Below are positions 34,931-48,246 of a stretch of DNA of 64,000 nt, in pieces. The position numbers and the translations under genes are program-made. Location: the NCBI GenBank assembly GCA_024449915.1, contig JAMZAV010000312.1:450848-514847 (forward strand), read 5' to 3'. The stretch comes from Sweltsa coloradensis (taxonomy: Eukaryota > Arthropoda > Insecta > Plecoptera > Chloroperlidae). Under the pieces are notes generated by a model, which ran no database searches, was not told the DNA's origin, and saw only the letters and a program-made list of their open reading frames with translations. How positions within the stretch are numbered: position 1 is the stretch's first letter; every line of letters begins with the position of its first letter.

Positions 34931-36477
34931 TTCTCTGGGGTCGCCGCCAACTGGCTACAGTTTTTGTTACAATCAGAATTCAGAAATGAGCAGAACGAAT
35001 GTGCGCATGCTCCGTACCATAAAAATCTAACCCACGATTGCAGTTAGAAGTTGAAAAAATTCTCTATCTAGGCAGTTGTAGCCAACTGCAACCAAAACCA
35101 GACATGGACTGACTGCAGTCCCAGTGTAATACCCCCTTTAGTTTGGCATCATGTTATATAGGCCTAGAGATCAAGGAGAGGAATGTCTTGCCAGGAGAAC
35201 TATTATTGTAAAGAAAAGTACTTCATCAATCATCATGCAAGGTGGTTTTATTTCAACCTCTTCAATTCCAAGTGACATTTATCTTGGAAAGTACAACGTC
35301 AACATGACATCTAACAATGAAATTACAATTGAATATTTAACACAGTTTTGTTATTATTTACATGTTACAACATATTAATAACACAATAGAATAGAGTATA
35401 TTTTCGTTATTAGAGTAGGTGATACTTATAGATATTATTGTCGTCTGAATTCAAGCGAGTTTTGTTTGGAGCTATATTATGATATAGGCTCAACTCAACC
35501 ACAATCTTACCCTCTACAAACTTTACGTAACAACACTTCTTCACTTTAATTTACTTAACTATCCTTTATTTACTTACTTTCTTACTTACTTACTTACTTA
35601 CTATCATAAATAATTAATAATTATGTAGTTTTTTGAAAAAATAACGTACCCTACTATATTTCCCTTCTCGAAATTCCTACAGTAGCAAATATATTTTTGT
35701 GTTTAGTACCAGGCAGGGCTGAATGTCAAAAATTACTGATCAACTACTTGTTTTTGATGTGATTCTTTTTGGCTAGATTGAAAAAAGATTCAATAAAACA
35801 CTTATCTGTTTGCTGATATGATGGCCCCAATGGAAACAGTCTCAAAACATTCTACTGGCTAAAAAATATATATTATATTCAAAAACCATTTTCTCTTACA
35901 AATCAACCAAATACGTTTATTTACTCAATGTAACTACGTATATATTATTATTGTATGATCATGTTTTATGTGATGTTGTTTATTAATTGTTAAAAACTAC
36001 AACTTTCACAATACCATATAATTGTGTTTAAAAGCCAGTAGTAAAATAATACAACACACGATACCGGTACTTGAAAAAGACTTTTCCATATCAACATTAA
36101 TATTAACTTTTTCTTACTTTTCTAACATTTATTTTGGGAAGTTTTTGGTATATTATGAATAAATTAACAATATTATTGAACAGAACGTTATGTTCTGAAT
36201 ATGCAAGTTACTTTATAACTTATATACTAGTTTAAACTAAAGTAGGCTAACTTAACCAAAAATAAAATAGCTTTTTTGCTAAGTAGTTAACTATAGGCCC
36301 ATTATAAATAAATATTAACTGTACTTTACATTACTTTCTACTGTAGTTACTAAATAAATTTTAAATTCAACCAGAGTTTGACACATGGTTGAAACAATTA
36401 GAAAACAGGCAAAAGTAAGAAATAGTATCATTATCAATCATAGATACATAGAAATACAAAACTAAATGGCTATTGTA
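34931..36477. other. AT-rich gene-free DNA
   Basis: It includes a (TTAC)n microsatellite at about 35571-35602. Nothing else is recognisable. Confidence 0.4.
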
Positions 36478-37243
36478 AGATGAGCGTAGCGAGCGAAGCG
36501 AAGATTCCATTTCACTACACTGGAGAAAAAAATCCGGAATGTTTTTTTTTTTTTCTTTCTGTATTTTTGTGTGTCTGTTAACACGATTCCGGCTAAACCG
36601 ATACTCTGATTGCGATGAAATTTCATGGAGGCCTTCGAAATCTCTGAACTTAGAACTGCCACGTTTTTGAGCGCAATCGGGAAATTTTTTCTCATAAAAA
36701 ACGCAATTTTACGATTTTTTTTTCGATTTTTAAAAACTTTCTTCGACTTATAACACCTACATGCTTTAACCGATTGTAATGATTTTTTCACAGAACCTTA
36801 ATTTCATGAATTAAGATATTCGTGCGAAATTTGAGCGTAATCGAAAAATTATTTCTCATGAAAATCGAAATTTTACGTTTTTTTTCTTTATTAAAACAAT
36901 TCTTTGACTTATAACACCTATATGCTTTATCCTATTGTAATAATTTTTTCACAGAACCTTAATTTTATAAATTTATATATTTGTGTAAAATTTGTGCGCA
37001 ATCGAATAATTATTTCTTATGGAAATTTCAATATTACGATTTTTTCCTTTTTTTAAATTACAATTAATTAAAAAATTTAAAATTTAAGTTAATTTTTCAT
37101 TTAATTTAATTTAATTTTTAAAAAAATCTTCAGCTTAGTAATGATTTTTTCACAGAACAACAGAAAATCCGCATAACACATGGCAGCTCAATGCACCAAT
37201 TACGCTCATCCAACAACGCGGCGGGACTTAAGCGTTTTCCTAG
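36478..37243 (+). mobile_element. Helentron-like non-autonomous element, subfamily A2
   Basis: 5' GATGAGCGTAGCGAGCGAAG, T tract, then diverged tandem units (each with a GCTTTA-type step and TTTTTTCACAGAACC). The 3' end is TACGCTCATCC, hairpin AACGC...AGCGTT, TTCCTAG, then host T. Close relative of the copy at 46268-47014. Confidence 0.72.
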
Positions 37244-40200
37244 TAAGTATAACAATGGCCATTTAGTTAGTTTGTTGTTAAAAAAGTATGAAAAGAATCA
37301 ATATTTTACCAAGTGCTACCCATTTGAACCAAGTGGAAAAATGAAAAAGAGGTGACAATGTAGATTTGAAACAAAAATACTTTCAAATAGTGCTACCTAA
37401 ATAGTTACTGCAAATGCTAGTAATAGACATTGGGTACATTGTGTGTCATATTCTACTACGTACTGCCAAACATTTCCAATATCACACTCTAGATTACAAG
37501 GCTTTAATCACACATTTTAATCTTTAACATTTATTAAGCTATTCACTTTAATACGTAATAGATAATGAAGATACGAATCCCAAAATAAAGTTACTAAAAT
37601 AACACTGCTTCAATAGGTTATATTTATCAAATTTGATGCTCCACTTCTTGACCAATATTGTTTATGCAATATCGATCAGTTAACTTATTGTGTGTCAAGT
37701 GACTTAAAAACAACAGTAAGTAAAGTAAAAACATCATTTGTGAAAGGTTTACTTTCGACTTCTAGAACATTTCAATTTTCATTTACGATTCTCTATCAGC
37801 TTGTGTTTCAGCATGGAACAACTTTTTTCATTACTCCTTTACACTGTTCTTAATTTATTACACTTACACAGTAACTACATTTCACCTTATAACAACATTA
37901 CTATTTGCGGCAAGATCGAGCTAGTAACGCATCTCGGTCATACTCGAGAGCTGACACAGTAAACCATCTATAATTTAAATACAGTAATGTTTTTAATTCA
38001 AAGTAGTTAACATCCCTACAGATACTTCGGGTTATAGAGCTAAGTTAATATTAATTTTATTTTAATTAAAAACTTTTTCATTCAACAAAGGTTTTGGTTT
38101 TGGGAAGCCTTGGAATTTGAATTAAATTGAGATTACTGAAGTACACTCGCAAATACGCATGATGTGCCTCAGAATTTATATTTGTTATTTTGACAAAAAG
38201 GTCCCCTAGTTAATAAATATCTAAAGTCCCTACTGTCATTTCAAATATAATATTATTTCTTCAACAATATCCTTCACGTCCAACAATGCATAGTATGTTC
38301 TGCCAGCATGGTGGCAAGCAATCTGGCTTTGCACAATTTAGAATCTTATGATAGGCATACTTAGGCCACATGCCTTCTACCACTTAACAACATTCTTAGT
38401 TTTTTCATAATAATGTACGACGGTACGTACGTCTCTTAGGCTTAGTTTACACAAGCTACAAAATTAATGTATTAGAAAGGAAGAAATAAAAGTAATATAA
38501 TTTTCAAGATTAGCAGTTAAGGGCATCACAAGTTGACTAATTAGGAATACACTAGGTACGCTATACAGTAATTCAAAATTAATCATTTTTTGTGGTACGG
38601 TATCCATTTTTTTTTAATACCAGCATAAAATATGTGATTTAGGTTCCGTTTCTCAATTTCATTAGTCGGGAAACACTCTCATAGGTTTAATAGATTTTAT
38701 GTAAATCAATTCAGAAATTACAAAATCCATCCCAGCGGGGTATCAAACCCCGGTCTCCCGATTGCCGGCCTCGAGCTTTACCCCTAAGCTACCGGGACAG
38801 TTAACTTCATAACATCTCAATTGTTGGTGCACCGGTTGTGTGTTACCTATACAACCAGGAAATTAAAATAGGAAAACGCAAAACCATCGATCGACACTTT
38901 GATATAGGTCTATTAGGATATCGATAATTGAACTTGATATTATATTGATATAAGAATTCTAAAAAAATACTTATTTTAGGGATGCCGTTCAATGACCATG
39001 TTTCTATTCGGTGTCGATATAGTGGATAAATTTAAACATAGAAATAAATTTACCTTCAAACAAGCAGTATTTTCCGTCAGCAGGCTGCTATGAATATTGA
39101 ATATGACACTAATTAATGTCTTTATAGCCAACTACTGGAGGCATCTGCAACTCTGTTGTACGGTATGAGTTCTGAGCCTGGTCTCAGCTAACAAACTTAA
39201 TAGTTAATATTATTCAACCTTACTTATCAGTTATGGATATGATTTTCATTTACTAAAATATTACTAACAATTTGATTTTGATGTCGAAATATGTCTGATG
39301 TTGTGATGCAATGTCGAAACTTTTTTCCGATTGATTTGCAAATGTTGAGTCGAACAGCAGCTTTATTTATTTTTACTTTTGGAATTTACCTAGGGTAACT
39401 GAAAACAAAAATAGTGATGTGCGGTTTGGGTTACATGCTGATTTCATGGCCACACATTACCGAAGAAATTGTAATGCATTTCATTTGTATGCCAAATTGA
39501 AATTAAACATGAGAGGAAAAAGTGGAACATCTTTACGAGTTAAGTTCAATTTTTAACTGGATTTTATCACTTCATAATAAGGAACACTAAACGTAGGTAG
39601 CATGATAGTGGTAGGAAGGAATCCTCACACACAAATAACCAAGTTACCACATTGACTATATAGTTTGTCAAGATCAGAGAATGTACCTTTTCTTAACTAC
39701 TACCTAATATATGTAGCACACAAATGCAATCACATTACAAATATGACCACAACCATTATAATCCACACATCAAAGACAGAGATAATGCATTATTTTATTG
39801 CTACTTTACCCCAGTCTTGTAGTTGGTGGATTTAACACGTACCTGCATTATTTAGCCACCATCAAACTGCAAATGGACCAAAGTAGTCTGAATTCGTACA
39901 GCTCACTTGGCAAGTCAGACTATACGTACTATCAAGTCCAATAAGATATAACTTAGATAGAGCACAACACATCATTCATTGCTCATTTACAAGTATTAGT
40001 ATTTAGTATATGTATTAATATTATTATGGCTAATGGCTACATCAAGGTCTGTATGGTTATGTATGTAGACAGTGAAGAAAAAATTAGCTGGGTTCAAAAC
40101 ACAAATCATACCAAAAGAAATATTGCGGGAAATTAGTCATGTTGTAGGTGTCAATTTTTACCAATAAATTTAAGGCATTATTACTTCATAAAAAACATAA

Positions 40201-40801
40201 GCAAATTTAATAGCTAATGTAAAAATATTACTAAAAACAATGAGTACTATTTGGGTATACACCTACTAACGTAACGTCCCAAATTCATCTCCCACGTGGC
40301 CTCGAGTGCAAAAAAGCGCCAGTTGGGAAAATATCGCTGCCTTGTGTTTTGATTTATTAGTTATTGTAGGCACATTAGACACATTTAAGACACATAACAC
40401 AGACACATTTAATACATTAAACGTGTATAACAGACGTGAAAGACGAGACACATTAAGTGGCATTCAAAAGTCATATTATATTATATGTAGGGTGTACATA
40501 CAGGTAATATTTAGGGTGTGTCTGAAATGTATTTTGGTCTGCTAGAAAATAGCCTGCTCACTGCTGGCCTGCTAACAGCTTGCCTACTACTAGACTTGGG
40601 CATTGACTACTAAACGGCGACTAGGGTAAATGGCACAACCATTCTTGAAATCTTGTAAAATGTTAATGTGATGTTGGGAAGTAAAAATTGTTAAAGAAGC
40701 TAAATGAGTTTGACTACCATTATTAAATTCCTGCTAGGAATTAAAAATTAAAGAAGTTCTGTGAATTATATACTTTCGACTAATGAGAAATAACATAAAA
40801 C
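37244..40801. other. AT-rich DNA with SINE D copy
   Basis: No gene was recognised. A tRNA-like SINE on - (38645-38805) has GTCCCGGTAGCTTAGGGGTA and GGGGTTTGATACCCC, then the TAGTCGGGAAACACTC block on the complement. Reverse-oriented TGTGTCT-type repeats begin near 40370. Confidence 0.4.
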
Positions 40802-41887
40802 CAGAGGCGGCTCGTGAGTTATTATTGTGGGGGTGCACATAATTTTGAAGTGTTATTTTGCGGGAAACAAAGGGGTCTGGGGTGCAGCCCCAGCCGCCGG
40901 AGGCGAAAATTTTTTCAGATACTGATGGTCTGAAGTACCCGGAAAACGACTTTCGAGTATATTTATCGAATTTATTGGTCGGGAAAAACTCCTCTATGTG
41001 TAATTGTTAATTATGGAAAACCATCCAAAAAATGAATTATTATAATGCTTGATTAAAATATTACATACCCGAATAATGTCCCTTTATCTCCTCCAACACG
41101 TGCCTCAAACATCACAAGGTATCTTTATTTTAAAATGAAGTCCATTCTTCGATTTTTTAGTGTCGAAAAACGGTCAATCACTAGTTCATTGAAATCGTCC
41201 ATTTCGAGAACGTTAAAGTATCTCGTAAATGTTTGTTTAACTGATGTTGAGACTTGAATTAAATCTAATTTTGGGGTTGGTCGGCCTCGTGATTTTATTT
41301 CTAATTTTTCGTCCAATGGCCGTTTTTAAAAACGGTTTATTTTTAGATCGTTTATAACCGAAGTCATATTTTAATTTCACTTCACGGGTCGATAATAATT
41401 AAAACACTGTTCGCTCACTTGAAAACTGCAGACCAAGTCACCAACCCTGTCGCCAACAACTTTCACTGGCTACTGACCGGAGTGTGGGGGCTGGGGATGA
41501 ATGAATGCAGCGAGCAAAATACAAAGGCTTTTGAATGGGAGTAACAGGTTTCGACGCACTCGCTCATGCGACTTCCCGGGCTATATCAGACGTTGTAATT
41601 TCAAGAAAAACCTGCGGTCTCGTTCTGCCGTCCGACCATAGAAAACGATGTAAAACTGTTTCCACATTCGGAGAGCGAGTCTCCCTCCGGTGGCAGCACT
41701 TACCTACTGCAGAATGACTCCTGCCGAATATGCTTTGCTCTGGGCCGGCCAAAATATCCATACAAACAATCCAATGATTTATTGAGAATATTACGAGATT
41801 GGCTTCGAACCTTAAATTTGGAATTAAGTTCGCGCAAATATTTGGGGGTGCACGTGCACCTGTGCACCTATACACGAGCCGCCCCTG
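40802..41887. mobile_element. Non-autonomous hAT-type element with perfect 8-bp duplication
   Basis: 1086-bp element, ends CAGAGGCGGCTCGTG and CACGAGCCGCCCCTG, flanked by CATAAAAC at 40794-40801 and 41888-41895. Sub-terminal GGGGGTGCAC repeats occur at both ends. Frames of 63 and 108 codons on - lack recognisable hAT transposase motifs, so this is probably a deletion derivative. Confidence 0.87.
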
Positions 41888-41895
41888 CATAAAAC

Positions 41896-44800
41896 ATATC
41901 TACTTTGGAATAAATTCAGTTAGTAAATACATTTTATTTTTTACCACTCAAGTCAACTTGCCTAGCAGGCAAAGCAGGCTTTACAACACTATGGTGGTAG
42001 CCTAGCAGGCAATACGGGCCTATTAACAACATTTGGACACCAACTACGATAATATGTCACATCCGACTATTGAGTCGACTAATCTAGCAGATTGGTCAAA
42101 CGCAAAACGATTTGAGACTCGACCTTTAGTATTACTTCTACCCACACAACAGCAAGCATTGATGCTCAGTGCCCAGTGTGGTAATCAGAATCACCTTGTA
42201 ATGCTGCCAAATTGTCTCCAAAGCCACAAGAGATGTTATGACAAAAGTAAGATATTACTCCAAGTTAATTATTCCGTCAAGCCAAGTGGTTATTTGTAAG
42301 TTGTGTATTTTAAACTCATCACTCATCAGTCATCAGTCACTAATTGTGAGCTTGTCTCCCAATCATAACGACATATAGATGAATATCACAAACAAAACTG
42401 CAAATATACCAGCAACAATGGAAATATTATACACAAATATTAATTGGGCATATTCGTCTTATTCACGTCAGTAGACTAACCTAGTCAATAGTGCACTCTT
42501 CATTTCATTCAGCACAACAAGTCTAAATAACTCTTTAAAAAATTATATTATTTAAAACAATATAAACTATGTGTCAAACAAATTGTATTACGACTCGATT
42601 CGTCCCTTTACCTATGGAAAGTAAGAAAGATACATCACCGGTCACCAAACATTCATGTCCACTTATTATACAAATACAACCCAAGTAAATTACGATTAAA
42701 TTACGACAAAAACGATTTATATTCATAAAAACTATATTTAATTATTCATGGATTATTTCACAGTGTTATGGAATTGTCAACATCATGACATGATTATAAA
42801 ACAAAGCAAATAATAAAATAAAATGGTACTACAAGATAAGACAATATACCTTGTAAATGACACGTCCATCATGATATCAATATAAAACTTGAATAATACT
42901 TAAAGGTTAGCTTATCTAAACAGACAATATATTGCTATATCTACACAATAAACAATATACGTACTATTTAAATACAATAGTGTAGAGTACCAAGATCCCA
43001 TAAACAAGCAAAGGAGATAAAATATTTTTAAGTTGTCAAACGAAGCTCAAATTCAGAAGCCTAGTTGTGAGTGACCTCAATTGTGAAGGTGTGAACATTT
43101 ACGGTTTATAACATGTGTTCATATTGAATTACAATTATATCTTCACAGTGGCGTAGACAAGATGTCGCAATATCTTGTACGGTGTACGGAGTTAGAATTA
43201 ACAGATGAAAATGGTCGTTTATCGTTCAAGGTTGTTACATTCGCAGAAATCTTTGTGCTTTAGAGCAGCAAACATTTTACAGTAGTATTATAATTATAAT
43301 ATAAATACCCCTATTAATGTAGGCAGTCTTGTTACGTTCCATTTCTTTAAAAAATTCCTTCATTAATGGATAAACATTTTAAAATTAATTCAGTATAATT
43401 ATACCTAACTTCCTACAGCATTTGATTAAATATATTACTAATATCTATTGAATGCATAAATAAGTAAAAAGCCGGCGCAAAAGCCATTGATAATTGCATT
43501 AATTGGGGTAGGTGTGGGTCTCATAAACCGTGATTTTTTAATTTTGGCTTGGGCACGGATGAGAATTAGAGTTTCTCATCTTCGTATTCCACCTACTTAA
43601 TGTTTTGATTAGCATCCTTGCAAATATAATTATGATACAACTCTGTTGAATCTAGGCACCCTGCACTTGAGTATTTAAGAGTATAACTAAAATAATGAAT
43701 GCACATGGAATGAAAGATTTTGGACAACCTCATATATAGTGGTTATATTACATTCACATGAGCACGTGATGAGCACATTAATTTAATATATATTACCTAG
43801 TTTACAATACATTGAATAATTATCAAATATTCAATAGGCCACATTTATACTAATTTGGCCATAGAGCCAAAAAGCTGGTGATATTATATCATCACATTTA
43901 TAATTAAGAGAATTTATGCAGGCTCCCTTAAAATATCTTGGCACTACAGTTAACCATGTAACTGCAAGTTATTAATTTATTATGTACGGACAATAATGTA
44001 GAATTACTAAAATGCATACAATACACTAACTTAATAATATACTGTACGTAGTTCTAAATTATACTTTGACAATGCCACAACAAACCAAAATTATAATAAG
44101 AAATGTGTGCATAAACTAGTGTAATAATACGTATTTTGCTTTAACTGTTAATAAATTTTGGTAAATTAATTTTGCTAGGTGCACTTATTCTATCAAGTTC
44201 AAGACAAAGAACTAGTGCGGCTTTTGTAAGCAAAGTAAAACGAAGGTAGGTCTAGGCTTAACTTGGATTATCTATTGACTATTCGATATGGTGACGATTC
44301 GTAGCAAGCCAGCCATTTTTGAAACAGTATACGAGCTTAAGTTTCTGACAATTGTAGCTGATTGGTTACTAATATTGTTTTCATATTTTGCAGGAATGTT
44401 CATGAAGAAACATTCTGTTAATATATTTGGTTACAAAGAATATACCTTAGACAATCGTGGCTAGACATCAGTCCAGACAGTTAACATAGGTATTTAAATA
44501 TTCAAAATATGAATTTCAATTTGTGCAATTCCCTTTAAACCGGTCGGTTAACTTGGGATTCAGAAAATAACCTGTGCCCGGCAGTTGGATTTGATGGAAA
44601 TGTTTACAAACATCAAGTAAATTAAGGACGTTTCACTGCTTTGTTATTCAAAGTTGATAAATTAATATTTTAGAAAGATGCGTATTGCATCTCATTAATT
44701 TTCTTTTTCTTTATTAACGTTCGTGTGAAATATGATATTAGCCGTTTACCTGTTTAAAAAAACAACACAGATAGAGCCGAATACTTGAACTCGCCTTCAT

Positions 44801-45294
44801 GCTAGACCCAGCGAGTTCTTGTAAGCTTTTAAACTATTTTATCAGTGAATAAAAAAGTACAGTAGGGTTATTTGTTTAAATATGTATTTGATGTTGTACT
44901 ATATAAAATAAGGCTCACAACATCTGGTGATGCATGGTAGGCCTACCATTAACATTTAAATAACAATGGAGGAATATGGATCATAATCAGCAAGGCCTAG
45001 AAATCTTTTGCCTAACACATTCTATTCGAAATAGCTTTTAAAATAGTAACTAATGAATTACTGTTCTTCACTATCCAACCACTCGAAATTCTTGATCTCA
45101 ACTTTTTTACATGTCATGTTGACAAATTTCTAAATGAAACCTAAATAACATAACAAAAAATAACTTAGTAAAAGTGCAAACAAGCATGGAAGTAATACAC
45201 TCAAAAGTGAGAAGTGATTCAAATGTATACAGTATAATAATGTCAAGCCAATGTAAACAAAATACTTATGACCTACATATTTACTAGGGATGTC
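41896..45294. other. AT-rich gene-free DNA
   Basis: No coding exon, tRNA or clear TE boundary was seen. It lies downstream of the distal LAT last exon on that strand, so part of it could be long 3' UTR, which the sequence alone cannot show. Confidence 0.35.
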
Positions 45295-45797
45295 AAACTA
45301 TTAGTAATTTGAAATTCCTTATTGATATTGTGTTTACTCCCGAGTTCTGACCAGTCAATATTAAACAAAACCTACTAGGAATTTATAATTGACATTTTCG
45401 TTGTTCGGTAGTCCTCCCGAAGACAACAATGACAGGACAGTGACTATATGAACGATGACAGAGACAACGACATGAGGAACCCCATTCCCTCCCTTTCCTG
45501 TGGCTGGATCTGTCCAGCACAGGTCTGTCCTCCCCACATCACCAAGGGTAGAGAGTGCATAATGGCCCAATAATTCACTTAACAAACTAAAACCTCTTGT
45601 GGATGTCAGAAAAAGTACATTTTGCTGGTGCCCACTTGAAAAGGAACCAGTTTGGTACCAAAATCAAATGACGTCGATTGTAAGATAAATATTTGTCAAC
45701 CTTTACTGTTTGTTATTTTTCTGATCAATATTAAAATATTTGCTACTAATAGTAAGTTAATACTATAGTAATAATCAATAATTGTTTGACATCCCTA
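45295..45797. mobile_element. hAT-like element with nested repeat family C
   Basis: Ends TAGGGATGTCAAACTATTA and its near complement, ending GTTTGACATCCCTA, are inverted. The flanking octamers (ATATTTAC, CAAATTAC) match at only five of eight positions. A family C copy on + occupies about 45395-45595 (CTGTGGCTGGATCTGTCCAG). Confidence 0.55.
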
Positions 45798-46124
45798 CAA
45801 ATTACAGCCCAGCCCACCACTGACTACACTTGGTACCATTCCTCTAAGATTTATTTTTTTATTAGCCTAGTTCAAGCTAGCAACACTTACAAACCCCATT
45901 GTATTGAATGCTTTATAAATCTACAAAACATTTGGGAAGACAAGGATTCTTGAAAACATTAGTAAAAATATAAGAGGCCAGTATGAACAAAAAATTCATC
46001 TCCGTCAAGGTTTACTTTAGTGTTTTCTAAGCCTAGACCTACTCAATCATTTCAAACTGTAACATTAATACATAATTATTTGATGTTACATTGCACCAAC
46101 AATTTAGAAGTCAGGAAGTTACCG

Positions 46125-46215
46125 ATCACAGTGGTTTAGTGGTTAAGGCACCCACCTAAAAAGCTTGATACCCGGAATCTATCCCAATTTAGGGTTGGAT
46201 TTTGGAATTTCTGGA
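46125..46215 (+). repeat. tRNA-like SINE head
   Basis: GTGGTTTAGTGGTTAAGGC (box A-like) and GATACCCGGAATC (degenerate box B). Adjacent to a Helentron-like element. Confidence 0.4.
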
Positions 46216-46267
46216 TTATACACCTTATTGAGGTCTATTAGGGTACTTTAATAAATAATTCTGTATA

Positions 46268-47014
46268 CTAGGAAAACGCTTGTCCCGCCTTGGATGAGCG
46301 TAATTGGTGCTTTGAGCTGCCATGTGTTATGAGGATTTTCTGTTGTTCTGTGACAAAATTATTACAAGTCGAATAATTTTTTTAAATTAAATTAAATTAA
46401 ATAAAAAATTGACTTTATTTTTTAAAAAATCGTAAAATTGCGATTTTCATAAGAAATAATTATTCGATGCGCTCAAATTTTACAAGAATATATTAATTCA
46501 TAAAATTAAGGTTCTGTGAAAAATTCATTACAATAGAATAAAGCATGTAGGTGTTATAAGTCAAAGGCTTGTTTAAAAAAAGAAAAAACATGTAAAATTT
46601 TGATTTTCATGAGAAATAATTTTTCGATTGCGCTCAAATTTTACAGGAATATCTTAATTCATAAAATAAAGGTTTTGGAAAAAATCATTAAAATCGAATT
46701 AAGCATGTAGGTGTTTATAGTCGAAGAAATATTTTAAAAATTGAAAAAAATCGTATAATGGCGATTTTCATGAGAAATAATTTTCCGATTGCGCTCAAAA
46801 ACGTGGCAGTTCTAAGTTCAGAGATTTCGAAGGTCTCCATAAAATTTCATCGCAATCGGAGTATCGGTTTAGCCGGAATCGTGTTAACAAACAGACAAAA
46901 ATACAGAAAGAAAGAAAGAAAGAAAGAAAAAAAAAAAAAAAAAAAAAAACATTCCGGATTTTTTTCTCCAGTGTAGTGAAATGGAATCTTCGCTTCGCTC
47001 GCTACGCTCATCCA
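46268..47014 (-). mobile_element. Helentron-like non-autonomous element, subfamily A2
   Basis: On -, 5' TTGGATGAGCGTAGCGAGCG, a T tract with CTTT units, tandem inner units, then the 3' end TACGCTCATCCAAGGCGGGA and GCGTTTTCCTAG with host T. The hairpin's 5' AACGC is eroded. It begins about 280 bases downstream of the distal LAT last exon. Confidence 0.7.
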
Positions 47015-47292
47015 AAAATTTAAAATAAAATATTTACCTTAGAAAATTATACTGTAGAAGCCTTCATGGCTAGCCACAGCTTATCGCTAGAGACCTATAG
47101 GAGTATCAATACTTGATCACAGATATTTAGTTAGGTAATTTAGGAAATGTTGCTGTGGCATTGTTGGGTACATACGTAATTTATAAATATAACTAACAAT
47201 ACTACAGGCCTACAATAAAAATAAAACCACCTCTAAACTGGTGTAACATAACAGTATTGTGTGTAGGCCTTTTTGAGCTCGTATAGTAACGT

Positions 47293-47360
47293 TTAGACCT
47301 GAGCTGGTTTCTCCTTCCCGACTACCAAGAACACCTTCTGTAGACAGCGAGTTAGGACTA
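47293..47360 (-). CDS. LAT gene, distal alternative last exon
   Basis: The acceptor TTTGTTTTGCAG precedes TA GTC CTA, which completes the split codon of exon 54748-54656 as GTA (Val). The exon reads [21 protein letters not shown], then TAA at 47295-47293. LQK...VV is the same LAT C-terminal core as in the proximal exon at 52070, about 4.7 kb upstream in the transcript, with shared TR.LQK...VV spacing that suggests exon duplication. No convincing AATAAA was seen close downstream, so its 3' UTR may be long or use a variant signal. Confidence 0.75.
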
Positions 47361-48215
47361 CTGCAAAACAAAGGACAAACATTGATCAGTTTTAGTACAA
47401 TGTGTACATTTGGAGGGGAGAGGCAATATAAACAATCATGTGAATCATTGAATTATTGTATAATAAATTAATTAATGTAGCATATTATACTAAGTGGTCG
47501 ACCTGTCCCATCATGGGACAGAAAAACCATAATAAAATCAGCTAGGTACTAAACTACTCATTGATATATTATTAGTTATAATAACTAGAGGCAGTGGATT
47601 TTTGCAACACACACAGATCTCAGATTTCAGCGGAATACACATTTATTTATGTTTCATGTCAAGCCAATTTGAGTAATATTTAATAATTTAAAATTTACAA
47701 TTATTGCTAACTAATAAAAATTGATCATTCAACCAAAATATTGAGAGAGATTTAGTCAGAATTTATAAAATTTTGTTGTTTCACACAATTTTTGTGGGAA
47801 ATGTGTGTGTATTTTGTAATGTAAGTAATGTATTATCTTTGGTATGAATGACCAAGGAAAAATTCCAAATTTTACCGTATATTCTATAAAAATTTAAAAT
47901 ATAAGAATAGTAAATAGTAAATATTTGTTTTAATATGTATTACAATGCGTGATTATTTCCGTAAAGTGAAAAATAAAATCAAAATATATTGTAAAATATA
48001 TAACAGCAAAAACAACAGCAAAAATGTAAAGCGTTTTTGCAACGAAAACTCAAAATATGAAAACATGAATGCAAAAATTTACAATTATTATTTACAGTTG
48101 AGCCCACTCACTTTGTTAAATCCAGAACTTTGTTAAAAGAGAGTTCTTTATAACTGAGCTCGACTGTATTACTATATGAATGCAGAAAATAACTGACTAG
48201 TTCCTTTTAATGTTA

Positions 48216-48246
<31 letters not shown>

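Noticed and set aside
41564..41890. A 108-codon frame on - that crosses the right end of the hAT-type element
   Set aside because: It starts in the terminal repeat and lacks hAT transposase motifs; kept only as element interior.
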